Made by a program: the position numbers and the translations under genes. Shown here in pieces: positions 6,897-10,000 of a stretch of 10,000 bases of DNA. Under the pieces are notes generated by a model. That model was not told where the DNA came from. It saw only the letters and a program-made list of their open reading frames with translations, and made no database searches. The stretch covers positions 1 through 10,000 of the forward strand of contig JAIWOB010000130.1 in the NCBI GenBank assembly GCA_020217065.1, written 5' to 3'. This DNA is from Chloroflexota bacterium (GTDB lineage Bacteria > Chloroflexota > Anaerolineae > Anaerolineales > Villigracilaceae). Position 1 is the first letter of the stretch. Each line of letters starts with the position of its first letter.

Positions 6897-6993
6897 AGAC
6901 CTGACAGGTTTCCACAGAGCCACAGTTAACCAAATCGAATTTGATTCGCAAAAGCCCGAATCATTCCAAGCCATCATGAAACCTGTCAGGTCT
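6897..6993. repeat. 97-bp element with perfect 16-bp terminal inverted repeats
   Basis: AGACCTGACAGGTTTC (6897-6912) and GAAACCTGTCAGGTCT (6978-6993) are exact inverted copies. Each arm is itself nearly palindromic (ACCTG-A-CAGGT and ACCTG-T-CAGGT), so the ends can fold alone or pair with each other. The 65-bp interior is AT-richer and has no ORF. I see no target-site duplication. It fills most of the gap between paralogs 3 and 4 and stops 11 nt before the AGGA (7005-7008) that serves ATG 7016. It resembles a miniature inverted-repeat element or a palindromic intergenic repeat. Confidence 0.8.
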
Positions 6994-7015
6994 GAATAGT
7001 CAAAAGGAAAACATT

Positions 7016-8449
7016 ATGCGTTTCAGCAGCCAGTTATTAACTGAATCGGAAAAAGAACAAGTTCACAAGGAGACCCTGCAGGTTTTGGAAAAAGCGGGAG
7101 TTCGTTATCACAGTCAAAAGGCGTTGAAATTACTGGAAAAGAACGGCGCGCGCATAGATTGGGAAAAATACATCGCCTACATTCCGCCCGCGCTGGTGGA
7201 GCAGACTTTGGCGACCTGCCCCAAGTCGTTTACGCTCGGGGCGCGCAACCCGAAGTTTGATTATCCCATGCCTTCGCCGGTTTCACGCTACGCCCTCGAC
7301 GGCACCGCCGCCTTCGCCCAGGATTTTTACACCGGCGAACACCGCTACGGCACAGCGAAAGACAACGAAAACGGTCTGCGGGTTTTTCAAGCCATGGACA
7401 TGGGAATCATGACCTGGGCGCCCGTCTCCGCCGAAGACAAGCCCGCGCACACCCGCCCCCTGCACGAGTGGTACTGTCTGACAAAGTTCTCTTCGAAACA
7501 CGCCAACCATGAACTGCACACCGTCGAGCAGGCTCCCTATCTTGCGGAAATGTTGAGCGCCGTCATGGGCGGCGAGGAGGCGCTTCGCGCCAGCCATGCC
7601 TATTCGCTGATTTATTGCCCTGTCTCGCCGTTAATGCACGACGGTCCGATGATGGAGGCATACTTTGAGTTGGGAAGTCTCGACCTGCCCATCATGACGC
7701 TGCCGATGCCTGTGCCGGGCATGACCGGTCCCGCCAGTTTGTTCGGCAACATCTGCATCGCCAACGCCGAAGCCCTCTCCTCCATCGTCGCCTACCAACT
7801 TGACCATCCCGGACGCCCGATGATTTACAGCAGCGCCACCGGCACCACCGACATGCGCACCGGCGCGTACACCGCCGGCACGCCGGAGATGGGATTGATG
7901 TCCGCCGCGCTGGTGGAGATGGGGCGTTTTTATGACCTCCCCGCCTGTTCGGCTGGCTGCACCGCCGACGCCCGCCAGCCCGGCGCGGAAGCCGTCCTTG
8001 AAAAAATCATCTCCACCCTGCCGCCTGTGCTGGTCGGCTCGGAAATCCTCATCGGTTTCGGCGAAATCGAAGGCGACCAGCTGCTCGTCCTCGAACAAAT
8101 TGTGGTGGATAACGAAATCGCCCACTTTTGCGAGCGCGTCTTTGAAGGCATCGACTCCAACCCCGAAAAAGTTTTGACCAGCGACATTTTGGACGTGGGA
8201 CCCGGCGGGCATTTCCTCTCGCGCAAATCCACCCGCAAACTGGCGCGCAGCAACGAAGTCCGTTACGCCGACTTGCTGGACCGCCACACTCTCGACCAGT
8301 GGATGCAGCTTGGCAAACCTTCGATGTACTCAAACGCGCGAAAAAAGGTGGAGGAGATTCTTGCCGCCCCGCTCGAAGACCCTCTGCCCGATGCGGTGGT
8401 GGGTCAACTGGATGAAATCCTCGCGCGGGCAGACCGGGAATTGGAGTAG
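7016..8449 (+). CDS. MttB-superfamily corrinoid methyltransferase, non-pyrrolysine (paralog 4)
   Basis: The 477-residue protein is the most divergent of the four from paralogs 1 and 2. Landmarks are the N-terminal helix LTESEKEQVHKETL, YALDGTAAF (92-100) at the place of TDGCGVE, SKHANHELHTVE (160-171), MPVPGMTGPASL (231-242), DMRTGAYTAGTPE (279-291), RFYDLP (304-309) followed by ACSAGCTADAR, and VGPGGHFL (394-401). The DMRTGAY block and intact VGPGGHFL loop are those seen in typical MttB-type proteins. There is no internal TAG; the stop itself is TAG (8447-8449), at the normal family length. The start ATG 7016 has AGGA 7 nt upstream. A corrinoid methyltransferase role is inferred from family, with a tertiary or quaternary amine as likely methyl donor. 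It is the last gene of the array and converges on the mutase gene. Confidence 0.93.
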   Translation: MRFSSQLLTESEKEQVHKETLQVLEKAGVRYHSQKALKLLEKNGARIDWEKYIAYIPPALVEQTLATCPKSFTLGARNPKFDYPMPSPVSRYALDGTAAFAQDFYTGEHRYGTAKDNENGLRVFQAMDMGIMTWAPVSAEDKPAHTRPLHEWYCLTKFSSKHANHELHTVEQAPYLAEMLSAVMGGEEALRASHAYSLIYCPVSPLMHDGPMMEAYFELGSLDLPIMTLPMPVPGMTGPASLFGNICIANAEALSSIVAYQLDHPGRPMIYSSATGTTDMRTGAYTAGTPEMGLMSAALVEMGRFYDLPACSAGCTADARQPGAEAVLEKIISTLPPVLVGSEILIGFGEIEGDQLLVLEQIVVDNEIAHFCERVFEGIDSNPEKVLTSDILDVGPGGHFLSRKSTRKLARSNEVRYADLLDRHTLDQWMQLGKPSMYSNARKKVEEILAAPLEDPLPDAVVGQLDEILARADRELE

Positions 8450-8464
8450 CAAAACAAACGAAAA

Positions 8465-8493
8465 GTCCCGAAGGTTCAACCAACCTTCGGGAC
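8465..8493 (-). terminator. Hairpin terminator between convergent genes, oriented for the mutase transcript
   Basis: GTCCCGAAGGTT (8465-8476) and AACCTTCGGGAC (8482-8493) are a perfect 12-bp stem with a 5-nt loop. Read on the minus strand, the stem is followed by TTTTCGTTTGTTTTGC, a U-rich tract suited to intrinsic termination 9 nt after the mutase stop. Read on the plus strand it is followed by AAAAGAGGAC, which lacks a U-tract, so it would terminate the methyltransferase transcript only weakly or act as an RNA end-stabilising hairpin. Confidence 0.85.
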
Positions 8494-8502
8494 AAAAGAG
8501 GA

Positions 8503-10000
8503 CTAAAAACGTTCCGCCGCGTACTCGCCCCAGACGCCCCTCAGCGCGTTGCAGATTTCGCCGAGGGTGATGTCGTTTTCCACGCATTCGATAAAGAGCG
8601 GCATCAGGTTATCGGTCCCTTGCGCGGCGAATTTCAACCTGCCAAGCAGCTCGTCAACCCGTTTTTGGTCTCGCGCTTCCCGCAGCGCCTTCAACTTCGC
8701 CCGCTGTCCCAATTCGATGGAGGGGTCAACTTTCAAACGCTCCAGCGTGAGTTCCTCTTTGACTTCAAATTGGTTCAAGCCGACGATGATTTGTTCCTTC
8801 TTTTCGATTGCCTGCTGCGCGGCGTAAGCGGCGTTCTGGATTTCGTTTTGCATGTAGCCGCGCTCGATGGATTGCAGCGCGCCGCCCATCTCGTCAATTT
8901 TGGCGATATACTCAGCCGCCTGCTTTTCGATTTCATCGGTCAGGCTTTCAATGAGATAAGAACCCGCCAGCGGGTCAATCGAATCCGCCACGCCTGATTC
9001 GTAGGCGATAATTTGCTGGGTGCGCAGCGCCACGCGGACGGATTTTTCCGTCGGCAGCCAGAGGGCTTCGTCCATCGAGTTGGTGTGCAGGGATTGAGTC
9101 CCGCCCAACACAGCCGCGAGCGCCTGCAGAGTCACGCGCACGACGTTGTTTTCGGGCTGCTGTGCGGTCAGCGTGGAGCCAGCCGTTTGCGTGTGGAATC
9201 TCAACTGCCACGAGGAGGGCTTCTGCGCTTTGAACCGTTCGCGCATAATCCTCGCCCACATGCGGCGCGCCGCGCGGAACTTGGCGACTTCCTCTAGCAG
9301 ATTGTTGTGCGCGTTGAAGAAGAACGAAAGTTGACCCGCGAAGTCGTCCACTTTTAGACCCGCCCTGAGCGCGGCTTCGACATAGGCAATCGCGTTCGCC
9401 AGCGTAAACGCCACTTCCTGCACGGCGGTCGAACCCGCCTCGCGGATGTGATACCCCGAAATCGAGATGGTGTTCCAGAACGGGACTTCGGCGGAACAGA
9501 ATTGGAAGATGTCGGTGATGAGCCGCATGGACGGCGCAGGCGGGAAAATATACGTGCCGCGCGCTACGTACTCTTTGAGGATGTCGTTTTGAATCGTGCC
9601 GCGCAGTTGACGAATATCCGCCCCCTGACGTTTGGCGACGGCGATATACATCGCCAGCAGCACGCCTGCGGGGGCGTTGATGGTCATGGAGGTGGAAACC
9701 TTCTCCAGCGGAATCTGGTCGAAGAGTCGCTCCATGTCGCGGATGGACGAAATCGAAACGCCCACCTTGCCCACTTCGCCCGCGGCAATCGGGTCGTCGG
9801 CGTCGTAACCGATTTGGGTCGGCAGGTCAAAGGCGACGCTCAAGCCCGTCTGCCCCTGCTGAAGCAGGTAGCGGTAACGCTTGTTTGATTCTTCGGCGGT
9901 GGAAAAACCCGCATACTGGCGCATGGTCCAGAAGCGGGAACGGTACATCGTCGGCTGGACGCCGCGCGTGAAGGGATATTCGCCGGGAAATCCAAGCTTT
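8503..10000 (-). CDS. mcmA1: Methylmalonyl-CoA mutase catalytic (large/alpha) subunit, 5' end outside the window
   Basis: The visible 498 codons end at TAG (8503-8505 on the plus strand). The frame stays open to the window edge, and the residues before Met 9948 ([15 protein letters not shown]) match the family, so 9948 is not the start. The enzyme interconverts methylmalonyl-CoA and succinyl-CoA with adenosylcobalamin. Signature blocks are [48 protein letters not shown] and [13 protein letters not shown]. The Tyr of RQYAGF (9913-9915) and the Arg of YVARGTY (9559-9561) are 118 residues apart, as in the Propionibacterium enzyme (Tyr89, Arg207), where they select methylmalonyl-CoA. The His of SGYHIREAG (9448-9450) fits His244. 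This argues against isobutyryl- or 2-hydroxyisobutyryl-CoA mutase. The chain ends with [14 protein letters not shown] and has no B12-binding domain, so a separate small cobalamin subunit is expected (the mcmA1/mcmA2 arrangement; also called mutB-like). Confidence 0.93.
   Translation of the reverse strand, partial: KLGFPGEYPFTRGVQPTMYRSRFWTMRQYAGFSTAEESNKRYRYLLQQGQTGLSVAFDLPTQIGYDADDPIAAGEVGKVGVSISSIRDMERLFDQIPLEKVSTSMTINAPAGVLLAMYIAVAKRQGADIRQLRGTIQNDILKEYVARGTYIFPPAPSMRLITDIFQFCSAEVPFWNTISISGYHIREAGSTAVQEVAFTLANAIAYVEAALRAGLKVDDFAGQLSFFFNAHNNLLEEVAKFRAARRMWARIMRERFKAQKPSSWQLRFHTQTAGSTLTAQQPENNVVRVTLQALAAVLGGTQSLHTNSMDEALWLPTEKSVRVALRTQQIIAYESGVADSIDPLAGSYLIESLTDEIEKQAAEYIAKIDEMGGALQSIERGYMQNEIQNAAYAAQQAIEKKEQIIVGLNQFEVKEELTLERLKVDPSIELGQRAKLKALREARDQKRVDELLGRLKFAAQGTDNLMPLFIECVENDITLGEICNALRGVWGEYAAERF

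Noticed and set aside
6897..6993. The inverted repeats between paralogs 3 and 4 as a small CRISPR-like array.
   Set aside because: There are only two arms in inverted, not direct, orientation, with no further repeat-spacer units.
2230..8449. The four-gene array read as assembly duplication of one gene.
   Set aside because: The copies differ throughout at protein level and have different flanking sequences, so they are genuine diverged paralogs.
8447..8506. The TAG stop of paralog 4, with 18 further in-frame codons to TAA, as a possible pyrrolysine or read-through site.
   Set aside because: The TAG falls at the normal C-terminal end for the family, not in the barrel, and the extension would encode the terminator hairpin.

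Overview
The window looks like a bacterial chromosome segment of fairly high GC content, judged by eye, with densely packed genes. Several things together suggest an Anaerolineae-like member of the Chloroflexota: expanded non-pyrrolysine MttB-family genes, a dipeptide/oligopeptide-type ABC permease with an acidic Asp-Gly-rich insert, a catalytic methylmalonyl-CoA mutase chain that ends without a B12 domain, and short GC-rich palindromic repeats in almost every gap. This placement is an inference from general character, not from a marker gene.

Layout. Positions 1-2104 hold the 3' half of an ABC import operon: the last 42 codons of a probable extracellular solute-binding protein, then two inner-membrane permease subunits, all nearly touching (TAA/ATG abutting, then a 2-nt gap). 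No ATPase subunit is visible. Positions 2230-8449 hold four complete, same-strand genes of 477 to 486 codons. All belong to the MttB (trimethylamine:corrinoid methyltransferase) superfamily. The first two are close to each other; the third and fourth are distinct branches. None has an in-frame TAG, so none encodes pyrrolysine, and they should be compared with the non-Pyl enzymes such as MtgB, MtpB and MtcB. The gaps between them (about 100-190 bp) each contain a different inverted repeat. On the minus strand, 8503-10000 is the C-terminal 498 codons of a methylmalonyl-CoA mutase catalytic subunit running off the window. It converges on the methyltransferase array across a short hairpin terminator.

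How they may work together. MttB-superfamily proteins move a methyl group from a tertiary or quaternary amine to a cobalt corrinoid protein. A plausible reading is that the ABC system imports one or more methylated amines (betaines, carnitine-like compounds or others) and the four paralogs demethylate different substrates or successive intermediates. The corrinoid protein, its reactivase and the corrinoid:tetrahydrofolate methyltransferase are not in the window. The mutase also uses a cobalamin, but it lies on the other strand and I see no direct pathway link.

The most notable feature is the array of four divergent, full-length, non-pyrrolysine MttB paralogs next to an importer. I found no rRNA, tRNA, CRISPR array, transposase or phage gene.
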